Source: Planctomycetota bacterium (GTDB lineage: Bacteria; Planctomycetota; Planctomycetia; Pirellulales; Pirellulaceae). Taken from it: DNA of 28,752 bases. Positions 1-8,220 of the stretch are shown here, one piece after another. Position numbers and translations under genes: made by a program. The stretch lies in contig JAJRVM010000222.1 in assembly GCA_024277285.1 (NCBI GenBank), positions 1 to 28,752 of the forward strand, read 5' to 3'. Below the pieces are notes generated by a model. It had not been told where the DNA came from and did no database searches. It saw nothing but the letters and a program-made list of their open reading frames with translations. Every line of letters starts with the position of its first letter. The stretch's first letter is position 1.

Positions 1-767
1 AGAATCGACCGCCGAGCGCGAAGCACCTCGTCGCACGAAAATATTCGGTTGCGCCACTTACGACGAAAGCCATTGACGTAAGTCGAGAATTTCTCAACTT
101 ACATCGATGACACTTTCCCTAAGTTTTTTCAAAACGATTTTATCGTCCACACTCCACTTGCACCGACTCTCGCAGCGCGCACAATGCGAACTCGCAACTC
201 GGTCACGGTGGCCGAGAATCACACCGATCCGATCGACATCGGCGGCCCAACAGAGCATCGTTAACTGGAACCGGAGAAACCGTTTTCGCGCATGACGCCG
301 TGAATATTTTCGTGTCTAGAATTGTGCTCGCGACGCTCTGCTGGCGGGGTGAGTCGGCGGCGAATTTGACGCCAGCATGACGCACGGGATTTGACGCAAC
401 GACTTCAACCACAGCGATCTTGTCTCAAGCCGCTAGAGAAATTCCCGGATATTGGTTTTTCGAACTGCGGAAAGAGAGCTTTAAGAATTCGTCCTATCCC
501 TCCTCGACGCGTCTCTGCGCCCTTTGCGAACTCTGCGTTTCCACTCTTTTCCGCGTTTCCACTCTTTTTCGAAAAGCACAGAAGGCAAGAAACTTGGGTA
601 ATGACAAGGCGGGCGGCCTTGGCCTGGCCGGCATCATGGTTCCATTTCGGTCAAGTCTTTGCGCTGACTCGGCGCCGGCGATGACAGCAAGGGTCGCGCT
701 CGCGCGGCTAAGATTGGGCAACAAGCGTTTCGTCGATGGAAGGCCAAATATTGTCAGTCACGCGTTG
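1..767. other. Stretch without a recognisable gene
   Basis: No reading frame here has a recognisable domain, a good ribosome-binding site or a credible start. The open frames that exist are short and of low-complexity composition. The only structure I can point to is the repeat near 505-570. The region leads directly into the broken mechanosensitive-channel remnant, so it is best read as intergenic or decayed DNA. Confidence 0.5.
505..570. repeat. Dispersed-type repeat with an 18-bp tandem duplication
   Basis: Positions 511-537 carry repeated CTCTGCG/CTTTGCG words, a pattern that resembles dispersed intergenic repeats found in many bacterial genomes. It is followed by two near-identical 18-bp units (535-552 and 553-570, one mismatch). 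Resemblance to known dispersed repeats is from memory. The tandem units are read directly. Confidence 0.5.
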
Positions 768-1452
768 GCTGACGATCCATCGCTAAGCCCGCTGAAGCCT
801 GCAGATACTTCGAGCCCGCGAGCAACGCTGCGGAGCTTCCTCGAAGCGATGGGCAATATTTACGAGGTGGTCCTGGCTGACAAGGGCAGTATCTCTTCAC
901 TTCGGAAACCGTCAGCAACGCGACGGAATATTTCGAGCAAGTGAGGCACCTGCCCTACAGAGACGCAGAAAAAGCGACCGTCGGGTTCTATGTTTGGCAT
1001 CTTTCCAAAGCTGGGCCCATGATTTCCGATGCGTGGATCCACGCGTTACCCGATTGGACGCGGAAACGCGCTGGCGGGCAAGTGATTTGGAAGCGGATCG
1101 GTTTGATGCTTACGTCGTTCGTCGCCCTCCTCCTCATGGTCGTCAGCTACTTTCTTAGCCGAAGACTTTTCAAGAACGAGAGTGGTCTCAGTCTGGTTCG
1201 ATACTTGTTCACCTTGGTGTTTCCAGTCGCTGCCATGCTCATACCACGTGGTGCTCAGTACGTCGTAGCCCACCAGTTGAAGATGAGTGGAGCGCCGTTG
1301 GCAGTCGCTACGACTACCTTCTCGACCATCTTTCTATTGTCCCTCTTTGCGGTCGCCATGGGTGCGGGAAATCGCATCGCAGAGATTGTTATTGCGACAC
1401 CAAAGATTCATCCTAAGGGCATCGATGCTCAACTGATACGCCTCGTGTCTAT
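768..1452 (+). pseudogene. Remnant of a mechanosensitive ion channel (MscS-like), frameshifted and truncated
   Basis: Two reading frames join to give one MscS-like N-terminal half. In the first (from about 768) the protein reads PLKPADTSSPRATLRSFLE, typical of planctomycete MscS-like proteins. It switches frame near 880-886, where the second frame continues with QYLFTSETVSNATEYFEQV. That frame then runs through several membrane segments (about 1095-1380) and a conserved-looking IDAQLIRLVS. Similarity stops abruptly at about 1452, just where the pore helix and cytoplasmic beta domain should follow. The open frame continues to 2143, but that part lies over the response-regulator remnant and the sulfatase, so it is not a real extension. 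With one frameshift and the channel-forming half missing, it cannot encode a working channel. Family assignment is by recognition of the sequence pattern, not by alignment. Confidence 0.6.
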
Positions 1453-1571
1453 AGCTGACGGGCACCCCGGTTCACCGTTCACCTTCCGGTTCACCGTTTC
1501 GGAGTTCTCTGACATTGCCCGGCCAGGGGTAGCGCTGGAGCGCTTCCATGGAGTTTCGCGGAATCGTATCA

Positions 1572-1764
1572 ATCGTTTACCCGACAGAGTGAGATCCATC
1601 GCCGGGCCCGTATCGTCCTCGTCGCCGACCGGCGTATTCAGTAGCGACTCGACGCGGCCCAGCAAGTACGCCGCTTCGTACGGTTTGGTGACGTCGTTGT
1701 CCGTCCCGGCGTGCAGCCCCTGGATGTGTTCCGGAGACGAAAGCGTGGAGAGAAGAATCAAATT
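1572..1764 (-). pseudogene. Remnant of a response-regulator receiver domain
   Basis: The minus strand encodes ILLSTLSSPEHIQGLHAG, then TDNDVTKPYEAAYLLGRV and a short linker. This matches the last third of a CheY-like receiver domain: the beta4/alpha4 region, then the conserved Lys-Pro pair (TKPY) and helix alpha5. The phosphoacceptor Asp and the acidic pocket are absent because an in-frame stop lies immediately upstream (about 1766). Downstream of about 1572 the sequence loses resemblance to the usual linker of hybrid kinases. The piece is about 64 residues long, has no ribosome-binding site and sits back to back with the channel remnant. It is read as a gene fragment left by rearrangement. 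Confidence 0.6.
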
Positions 1765-1937
1765 AGACTATGAGCATACCCGAATCGAGTGTGATTTTGG
1801 AGCCGCCCTCCCTCCCACAAGCGGGATTGCCGGAATCACGCGAATTGCGACGCGATCGGAGTTGCGGAGCGATAGAATGAAGCGCCCCGTGACGTCGATG
1901 CTCACGGTCCTTCGATCAGCTTATTGGAGATTGCGTG

Positions 1938-3578
1938 ATGACCAACGACCGGACCAATTCCTCGGGCCATGGGCGGCGATTCGGCGTCGGCTGCCTGGCG
2001 GTGCTGTCTGGCCTGACGATGAATGTCTTTGCCGCGACTCCAACGTTGAATCGGCCGAACATCGTCTTTATCCTGGCGGACGACATGGGGTATTCCGACC
2101 TTCGTTGCTATGGCGGCGAGATCGAGACACCGAACATCGATGAGCTGGCGGCTGGCGGGCTGCGGTTCACGCAGTTCTATAACAGCGCTCGTTGTTGGCC
2201 GACTCGTGCGGCCCTCTTGACCGGCTATTATGCACAACAGGTTCATCGCGATGCACTGCCCGGCCTTGGCGGCGGCGGCGGCGGTGTCCGGCAGCAGTGG
2301 GCGCGGCTACTCCCCGACTTTCTGAATCCACTCGGCTATCGCAACTACCATAGTGGCAAGTGGCACATTGATGGCAAAGTGCTGGCCGGTGGCTTTGATC
2401 GTTCGCTGAACATGAAGAATCAAGGCAACTTCTTTACGGCGGCGGGCAATACCATCGACGACGTTCCCGTCACACCCGCGACGGATGAGTCCGAGTATTA
2501 CGCCAGCATTGCCGTCGCCGATCATGCCATCGAGTGTCTGAGCGACCATGCGGCAAAATACGCAGATCGCCCTTTCTTTCACTACATCGCCTTCATCGCC
2601 CCTCATTTTCCACTCCATGCGTTGCCCGAGGACATCGCCCGCTACCGAGATAAGTACGTTCGCGGTTGGGACGTGATGCGCCAGCAACGGTTTTCCCGTC
2701 AACAGGAGATAGGGCTCCTCAACACGCCTCTCTCGCAACTCGAACCGGACGTGGGACCCCCGTATCATTTTCCCGATGCACTGGCGATACTGGGGTCGGG
2801 TGAGATCAATCGTCCGGTACCGTGGATCGACCTGACGGACGAGCAACGCCGTTTTCAGGCCACGAAGATGGCGATTCACGCGGCGATGGTTGACCGAACG
2901 GACCGCGAAATCGGCCGCGTGATCGATCAACTTAAGGTCATGGGCGTTTACGACAACACGCTGATCTTCTTCGCTTCAGACAACGGCGCCAGCGCCGAAA
3001 TCATGGTGCGTCATGGGGGCCACGACCCGACCGCCGAACCCGGTAGCGCGGCGACTTACTTGTGCCTCGGTCCCGGTTTCTCCAGCGCTTCGAATACGCC
3101 CTTTCGTCGCCACAAGACCTGGGTCCACGAAGGCGGAATCAGCACACCCCTTGTCGTACATTGGCCCGCCGGCATACAGGCTCGTGGCGAGCTGCGGCAG
3201 ACGGCGGCTCATGTCATCGACATCGTCCCCACGATCCTCGATGTTGTCGGAGTCGAGAAGCCCGCCCAGTGGAACGGCGAAAAGATTCCGCCCGCCCCCG
3301 GCCGCAGTCTTCTTCCCGCGTTCGACCAAGATGTGGTGATCGATCGCGACCTCCTGTGGTGGCTACACGAAGGGAATCGCGCGATCCGTGTCGACAACTG
3401 GAAGCTGGTCGCGGCCAAGGAGGAACCGTGGGAACTGTATGATCTGCGCACCGATCGCGCGGAGTCTCACAACCTAGCCGGCGAGCGACCGCAAAAGCTG
3501 AAGGAGCTGGAAGACTTGTGGAACCGGCAGCTCGAGGTGATAAGCCGATCGGCTCAACCCCACAGCTCGGCCCGCTGA
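1938..3578 (+). CDS. Secreted type I sulfatase (arylsulfatase-like)
   Basis: Predicted to hydrolyse sulfate esters outside the cytoplasm. Residues 15-32 form a hydrophobic signal segment ending near VFAAT. The sulfatase fold then follows: the metal-binding Asp pair at about 48-49 (ILADDMGYSD), the formylglycine signature CWPTR at about 86-90, whose cysteine is converted to formylglycine in active enzymes, GKWH at about 140-143, and a late metal-binding FASDNG near 347. Length (546 residues) is normal for the family. A GTG lies directly before the ATG (1935). I chose the ATG because GGAG at 1926-1929 is 8 nt upstream of it. The signature has Thr instead of the more usual Ser (CXPSR), a variant found in active sulfatases. 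Substrate is unknown. It is a different subtype from the sulfatase at 6600. Confidence 0.93.
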   Translation: MTNDRTNSSGHGRRFGVGCLAVLSGLTMNVFAATPTLNRPNIVFILADDMGYSDLRCYGGEIETPNIDELAAGGLRFTQFYNSARCWPTRAALLTGYYAQQVHRDALPGLGGGGGGVRQQWARLLPDFLNPLGYRNYHSGKWHIDGKVLAGGFDRSLNMKNQGNFFTAAGNTIDDVPVTPATDESEYYASIAVADHAIECLSDHAAKYADRPFFHYIAFIAPHFPLHALPEDIARYRDKYVRGWDVMRQQRFSRQQEIGLLNTPLSQLEPDVGPPYHFPDALAILGSGEINRPVPWIDLTDEQRRFQATKMAIHAAMVDRTDREIGRVIDQLKVMGVYDNTLIFFASDNGASAEIMVRHGGHDPTAEPGSAATYLCLGPGFSSASNTPFRRHKTWVHEGGISTPLVVHWPAGIQARGELRQTAAHVIDIVPTILDVVGVEKPAQWNGEKIPPAPGRSLLPAFDQDVVIDRDLLWWLHEGNRAIRVDNWKLVAAKEEPWELYDLRTDRAESHNLAGERPQKLKELEDLWNRQLEVISRSAQPHSSAR

Positions 3579-3584
3579 GTCCCT

Positions 3585-3612
3585 TTATCCGTGCTTATCC
3601 GTGCTTATCCGT
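3585..3612. repeat. 10-bp tandem repeat (2.8 copies)
   Basis: TTATCCGTGC is repeated head to tail just after the sulfatase stop codon. No hairpin or T-tract is present, so it does not look like an intrinsic terminator. The rest of 3579-3875 holds no gene I can recognise. Confidence 0.8.
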
Positions 3613-3875
3613 CTTGATCAAGTCGAGTTGTTTCGAATTCTGAATAGCGCGTTGCTGCTACGGACCGATCTGGTCTCAAACTTTTGTTTCTTCACGAGGT
3701 TTTTCTCTAGACTTTGCGAGAGGTTTGTTTGGCATACGGTCGTCAGGGTTCCGCGTTACCGTTCCGAAGTAGGAAAACGCTGCCGAACAGGATTGGCTCC
3801 CAGCCGCAGTATCAACGACTCACTCGGATGCTCACGCTCGCCTTGCTGTCTGTCACATCAGCCAGTCATGTACAA

Positions 3876-4520
3876 CTAGCGAGACCGCGTCCATCGCCAG
3901 GCCACGATAAACAAACCCAAGGCAACCAACGAGCCCGTGGCGGGCTCGGGAGCTACGCGAATGTTGTCGATTCCTAGTTCTTGCCCGCCGATCAAAAGCG
4001 ATTGGATCGGGTTCGCACCGATCTGCGTGATCTCGAGCAATCCTCCGGTCTGGTTGACATTGAAGTCGGGATAACTCACCAACGTGGAAAAACTCGCCTC
4101 GTTTTGTAGACCAATCCCGTTCACGTCAAAGTTGACGTTCCCCCCAAGGTCGACGAACTCGAACGAAACGAAATTGACCGGGAACGACAGGCTCGTAAAA
4201 TCGAACACGACGTTCATATTGTTTGTGTTCAGCGCTTGCGTCGTGTTGACGGCAAACGGGTTGGGCGGTGCGACGATCTCTGATGAATTGAACGCCGTTC
4301 CGCTGCCAGGCGGATTCCAAAAGAATGTGTCCACCGACATGTTGATTCCGGATTCGGTCAGCGCCAGATCGCCCGGGTTAAGGATCACCGGCGGGTTGGA
4401 GTCGTATACAGTTCCCAGTGGCTCGAACTCAAAAGTGACTCCGGCAGCGATGGATGCCGTGGCGCCCACACTCGTCGCGGCAAGGATGATTGCCAGCAGC
4501 ATGATAAAGAAGCGGTACAT
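3876..4520 (-). CDS. PEP-CTERM sorting domain protein, function unknown
   Basis: A 214-residue exported protein with a cleavable signal peptide (hydrophobic residues 4-20, cleavage probably after the ATASIAAG region). The body is rich in Asn, Phe, Val and Gly, with no catalytic motif I recognise. The C-terminus has the tripartite PEP-CTERM sorting signal: Pro-Glu-Pro at about 191-193, a hydrophobic helix (LVALGLFIVAW), then basic residues WTRSR at the very end. Such proteins are processed by an exosortase, usually in organisms that make exopolysaccharide. No exosortase is in this window. The start is supported by AAGGAGA at 4528-4534, 7 nt upstream. It is monocistronic as far as can be seen, between a convergent sulfatase and the downstream end of serA. 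Confidence 0.88.
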   Translation of the reverse strand: MYRFFIMLLAIILAATSVGATASIAAGVTFEFEPLGTVYDSNPPVILNPGDLALTESGINMSVDTFFWNPPGSGTAFNSSEIVAPPNPFAVNTTQALNTNNMNVVFDFTSLSFPVNFVSFEFVDLGGNVNFDVNGIGLQNEASFSTLVSYPDFNVNQTGGLLEITQIGANPIQSLLIGGQELGIDNIRVAPEPATGSLVALGLFIVAWRWTRSR

Positions 4521-4848
4521 TAGTCTTTCTCCTTGTTATCGAGGGGCAAGTCGGACACGTCCTTTGGGCTGCAGCGAAACTCAGACACACGAGAGTCGCT
4601 GGTGGACACTTCCGTCATGCTATCCCGACGGTTTTTGACCACAAGCATCAATCTCATGCCCAAACACGTTTTGACAATTCCGCACGCATGGTCACGATCC
4701 GCACACGAATGTGCGGGTCGTCAAGACAGGTCGGTGAGGCTTACCGACGTGCGTTGCGGTATCGATTTGCCCATGTCGGGCGATGTGTTGCGGTATAGCA
4801 CTGGCACGACACACGTGATAAGGACACGAATCCGTTGTGAGTTCTAAG
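4521..4848. other. Intergenic region between serA and the PEP-CTERM gene
   Basis: No coding frame is supported here. It must hold the serA transcript end and the promoter of the PEP-CTERM gene. I see only the Shine-Dalgarno site at 4528-4534 and a strong hairpin at 4696-4719. A weak minus-strand promoter-like pair (TTGTGG and TAGCAT) lies near 4620-4650 but is too poor to call. Confidence 0.5.
4696..4719. other. 10-bp stem hairpin with CGAA tetraloop
   Basis: GATCCGCACA pairs with TGTGCGGGTC around the loop CGAA, with one G-U wobble in the RNA. It lies downstream of serA on its transcribed strand. It could be a transcript-end or RNA-stabilising structure, but there is no T-tract after it on either strand. 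Confidence 0.5.
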
Positions 4849-6066
4849 TCACGCTTCTTTCAGCTCCTTCACTTCCACCTTGATCACTTTATCTTGCATC
4901 GCCGAAATGTCCGCCACGACATCATTGTTCGGCCTGTCGTCCAATCGTATCGCGGCGACGGCGGCTTCGTGTCCTTGGTACATGGTGTTGGTCATCTCTT
5001 CGACGTTAATCTGAGCTCGGCTGATTCTGTCCAACACGCTCGCCAGTACGCCGACCTTGTTGTAGTGCCGCACAAGCATCAGGTACTTCGCCGGGGACTT
5101 GGACTGAAGGTTGACGCAATTCTGTACTTCGCCGGTGGTCGCAAACAGCTTGGCAATGCGAACGGCTTCGGTGGCAATCGCGCGCTGAGCCTGCTCGGTG
5201 GAAGCACCAACGTGGTGCGTACCATAAACGATGCCGCCGGCTTTGAGGATGGAATGATAGAATTCGCCTTGGCCGACGGACGGTTCATCAGGATAGACGT
5301 CCAGACCGACACGCAAGTTTCGTTCTCGGACCGCCGTGTCCAACGCTTCATAATCAAGCACATCGGCGCGCGCTGTGTTGATCACGTAACTTCCGGGCGC
5401 CAGTCGGTTCAGGGTGTCACGAGAGATCATCCCTTTGGTCTCGGGCGTGGCGGCGAGGTGGATCGACAAAATGTCACACTTTTCCGCCACCGCGGCCGAG
5501 CTGACACAACGGACGACACCCAATTCCGCCGCGGTGTCATCGGTGAGAGATCGGCTGTAGGCGACGACGTTCATTTCCATCGCCAAAGCCCGGCGGATGA
5601 CCGCTCGCCCAATCTGTCCCGTGCCGATCAGACCGAGCATTCGGCCTTTCAGCCCGCGAGACTTGCCATATTCTGTCTTGTTCCACCGTCCAGCACGAAG
5701 ATCATTAACGTTCTCGACAATCCGCCGATCGAGGGCAAGGATCAGACCGATCGTCAGTTCGGCGACTGCGACCGAGTTCTTACCGGGGCAGTTGGCGACC
5801 GGAATCCCTTGCTTCGACGCCGCGGCCGCATCAATCGTGTTGTAGCCGGCTCCCGCGCGGATGATAAGACTCAGGTCCGTCGACGCCTCGATCATGGCGG
5901 CGGTGACGCGCGTGCTGCGCACGATGAGGATCACGCATTGTGTTTCGACAATGGCCTTGCGAAGTGAATCTCCGGTCAGGGACAAGTCGGCGATGACCTC
6001 GCAACCCTCGCGGCGCAACTCATCGATGCCTGACTCTTCGAACTTGTCTGCAATCAAGACTTTCAT
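4849..6066 (-). CDS. serA: D-3-phosphoglycerate dehydrogenase
   Basis: Oxidises 3-phosphoglycerate to 3-phosphohydroxypyruvate with NAD, the first step of serine synthesis, in the cytoplasm. At 405 residues it has the single-ACT-domain layout of the E. coli-type enzyme. It has an N-terminal half of the 2-hydroxyacid dehydrogenase catalytic domain, a Rossmann NAD-binding motif GTGQIG at 148-153, and the catalytic Arg (R233), Glu (E261, YPDEP) and His (H285, HHVGAST). A C-terminal ACT domain at about 330-400 may bind serine for feedback control. The frame opens 17 codons further upstream (6117), but those residues are unlike the family. MKVLIADKFEESG is the normal beginning, with a weak GGAAG site 8 nt upstream. 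The loop around R233 reads TARADVLD rather than the usual ARG-type loop, so a related hydroxyacid substrate cannot be excluded. Confidence 0.88.
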   Translation of the reverse strand: MKVLIADKFEESGIDELRREGCEVIADLSLTGDSLRKAIVETQCVILIVRSTRVTAAMIEASTDLSLIIRAGAGYNTIDAAAASKQGIPVANCPGKNSVAVAELTIGLILALDRRIVENVNDLRAGRWNKTEYGKSRGLKGRMLGLIGTGQIGRAVIRRALAMEMNVVAYSRSLTDDTAAELGVVRCVSSAAVAEKCDILSIHLAATPETKGMISRDTLNRLAPGSYVINTARADVLDYEALDTAVRERNLRVGLDVYPDEPSVGQGEFYHSILKAGGIVYGTHHVGASTEQAQRAIATEAVRIAKLFATTGEVQNCVNLQSKSPAKYLMLVRHYNKVGVLASVLDRISRAQINVEEMTNTMYQGHEAAVAAIRLDDRPNNDVVADISAMQDKVIKVEVKELKEA

Positions 6067-6599
6067 GGTTTTGCTTCCGGAGGAGCCTTGCGGCGAAATG
6101 ACGAATATGACACCCATCGTTGTTGCGCAGGGCGGTCGGTTGCTTCACGGCAAGAGCGTTGACGCTGAACCTGTATTTTGAACATGCTGTCGCTCGTCCG
6201 CAAGCCGTGAGTGATCAAAGTCACGAGGGCCGTAGTGACGGCTGACAGCGATCGGTAGACTTCCGCCGATGGAACGCTTTCGCATTTTTGATACGGAGTA
6301 TGACGTAGGACGGTTAAAGCGGACGATTGATGACTTTCGTCGACACACGGGCAAGCAACTCAGCAATCACGTAGATCGCAGGCTGCCGTTGTGTTTCGGT
6401 GACGTGTTGCGGCGAGAGGCAGGTGAAGATCGAAATCGACGATTCTGGCAGCCATCGCGTCATCCGGAACAACTGAGCCCTCGCACAACTGAGCCCTCGC
6501 ACAACTGAGCGAGTCGCAGTTTGTGCCGTCGCGGACTCTGTTCGGACGCTACAATACGGCCTGGAGTTGTATGTCGCTTTGATATGGGAGGGACGGTAG
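6067..6599. other. Divergent intergenic region between serA and the second sulfatase
   Basis: No coding frame with domain similarity or a good start is present. It contains the 16-bp tandem repeat at 6471-6510 and must carry promoters in both directions. An isolated TACAAT (6550-6555) could be a -10 element for the sulfatase, but no matching -35 lies at the right distance. Confidence 0.5.
6471..6510. repeat. 16-bp tandem repeat (2.5 copies)
   Basis: The unit AACTGAGCCCTCGCAC occurs at 6471-6486 and 6487-6502, followed by a half copy to 6510. Copies are identical, which points to a recent duplication. It lies 90 bp upstream of the sulfatase start. Confidence 0.85.
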
Positions 6600-8162
6600 A
6601 TGTGCGTTTTGCCAGGTTTTGACAGGTTGCGAAACCGCCCGTGGTGGGTGATCGTCTTGATCACGGTCGCGTCGCTGACCATCTTGTCGCTGACGGTTGA
6701 TGCAAATTGTGTTTGGGCCGATGCATCGGAGCGTCCCAACGTGCTGTTCTTGATCTCGGATGATCTTAATAATTTCCTCGGCTGTTACAATGATCCGCGT
6801 GCAAAGACGCCGAATATCGACCGATTGGCGGCTCGCGGCGTACGGTTCGATCGAGCTTACTGTTCCTTTCCGCTTTGTGGGCCCAGCCGAAATTCGATGT
6901 TGACCGGCTTGTATCCTAACAGCACGGGGATTCTGGCGAATTCACAAATCTTTCGGCAGACGATTCCGTCGCAGAAAAGTCTTCCGCAGTCGTTCCGATT
7001 GGCGGGCTACTTCGCCACGCGCATCGGCAAGCTTTACCACTACAACGTGCCGAAGTCCATCGGTACGAACGGCCACGATGACCCCGGATCATGGGAGATG
7101 GAGATCAATCCGGCCGGCGTCGATCGACTCGAAGAAGAGCCACATATATTTACGCTCACCCCCGGGCACTTCGGCGGCACGCTCAGTTGGTATGCGTCAC
7201 CGAAGAGCGATGAGTATCATACGGACGCGATGCTTGCTGACGACGCCATGTGGGTCCTGCGTCGCTGTGCCGAACGGAAGGACCGGCCGTTTTTGTTGGC
7301 CGTCGGGTTTTACCGCCCCCACACGCCGTACGTGGCGCCGAGCTCTTACTTCGACAAGTATCCGGTCGACGAAATGCCGGTTGTCCAGGGCGTGAAAGAG
7401 GATCAAGCCGATGTGCCGCCCGCCGGTTTGGCCAGCTACAAGAAGGAGCAAGATAAGCTCACGGACGACCTTCGCCGTGAATGTGTGCAGGCCTACTATG
7501 CGAGTATCAGTTTTATGGACGCGCAAGTGGGACGCGTTGTTGACGAGCTCGGTCGGTTGGGACTTTCCGACAAAACGATCATCGTGTTCACCAGCGACCA
7601 TGGCTATCACATGGGTGAACACGGCCTGTGGCAAAAGATGAGTCTGTTTGAAGAGAGTGCTCGCGTGCCGATGCTGATTGTTGCACCATCCGCCGGGACG
7701 AAACCCGGGGTCGTATCGACGCCGGTTGGGCAGGTCGATCTGTTTCCGACACTGGCGGAACTGTGTGACGTGGATGTCCCCTCGAATCTGCAAGGCCAGA
7801 GTCTGGTGCCGATGCTGAAGGACAACACGGCCGTGGGTCGAGGTTGGGCACTGACTCAGGTCCGCCGCCGCAACCGTTCGGCAAAGGGACCTCGTCGATT
7901 CGCAGGCTATAGTCTCCGCACCGCCCGGTGGCGCTATACCGAATGGGATGACGGCCGGCAGGGTCGTGAGCTGTATGATCACGATGCCGACCCGCGTGAG
8001 ATCACGAACCTGGCTCATGGGCCGCAACGCGATGATGTGACGACTGTGATGCAGAAGCTCTCAAACCAGTTGCAGAAGGCCGTCAAGCAGACGTTCCCCG
8101 AATCCGGCAAGGTACCGCCGCTGAGGCCCGGCGTGTGGGCGCCCAACTTGACGGATCCCTAA
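6600..8162 (+). CDS. Secreted sulfatase, iduronate-2-sulfatase-like
   Basis: Predicted to remove sulfate from a sulfated polysaccharide outside the cytoplasm. A basic N-terminus and hydrophobic stretch (about 15-33) form an export signal. The metal-binding Asp pair is at 54-55 (LISDDLNN), and the formylglycine signature CGPSR is at 93-97, the canonical CXPSR. The block SDHGYHMGEHGLW at about 330-342, followed by KMSLFEESARVP, is characteristic of the iduronate-2-sulfatase branch of type I sulfatases, with a C-terminal subdomain ending in ELYDHDADPREITNL. Length (520 residues) fits. The ATG has a GGGAGGG site about 8 nt upstream. The SDR gene starts 58 bp downstream on the same strand, so the two may be cotranscribed. 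Assignment to the iduronate-sulfatase-like group is firm. The true substrate is not known. Confidence 0.93.
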   Translation: MCVLPGFDRLRNRPWWVIVLITVASLTILSLTVDANCVWADASERPNVLFLISDDLNNFLGCYNDPRAKTPNIDRLAARGVRFDRAYCSFPLCGPSRNSMLTGLYPNSTGILANSQIFRQTIPSQKSLPQSFRLAGYFATRIGKLYHYNVPKSIGTNGHDDPGSWEMEINPAGVDRLEEEPHIFTLTPGHFGGTLSWYASPKSDEYHTDAMLADDAMWVLRRCAERKDRPFLLAVGFYRPHTPYVAPSSYFDKYPVDEMPVVQGVKEDQADVPPAGLASYKKEQDKLTDDLRRECVQAYYASISFMDAQVGRVVDELGRLGLSDKTIIVFTSDHGYHMGEHGLWQKMSLFEESARVPMLIVAPSAGTKPGVVSTPVGQVDLFPTLAELCDVDVPSNLQGQSLVPMLKDNTAVGRGWALTQVRRRNRSAKGPRRFAGYSLRTARWRYTEWDDGRQGRELYDHDADPREITNLAHGPQRDDVTTVMQKLSNQLQKAVKQTFPESGKVPPLRPGVWAPNLTDP

Positions 8163-8220
8163 CCGACTGACGTTGATGCGCGTTTGCGACACGTGTTTCT
8201 CCTGATCGAAGGAATTATTC

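Noticed and set aside
941..2143. A single 400-residue protein
   Set aside because: Only the first ~170 residues are MscS-like. The rest is antisense to the receiver-domain remnant and overlaps the sulfatase in another frame.
4837..5967. 376-residue plus-strand frame
   Set aside because: It is the antisense shadow of serA, with no domain and no ribosome-binding site.
6550..6555. Promoter of the iduronate-sulfatase-like gene
   Set aside because: TACAAT is present, but the nearest TTG-type -35 is 23 bp away, too far for a normal sigma-70 promoter.
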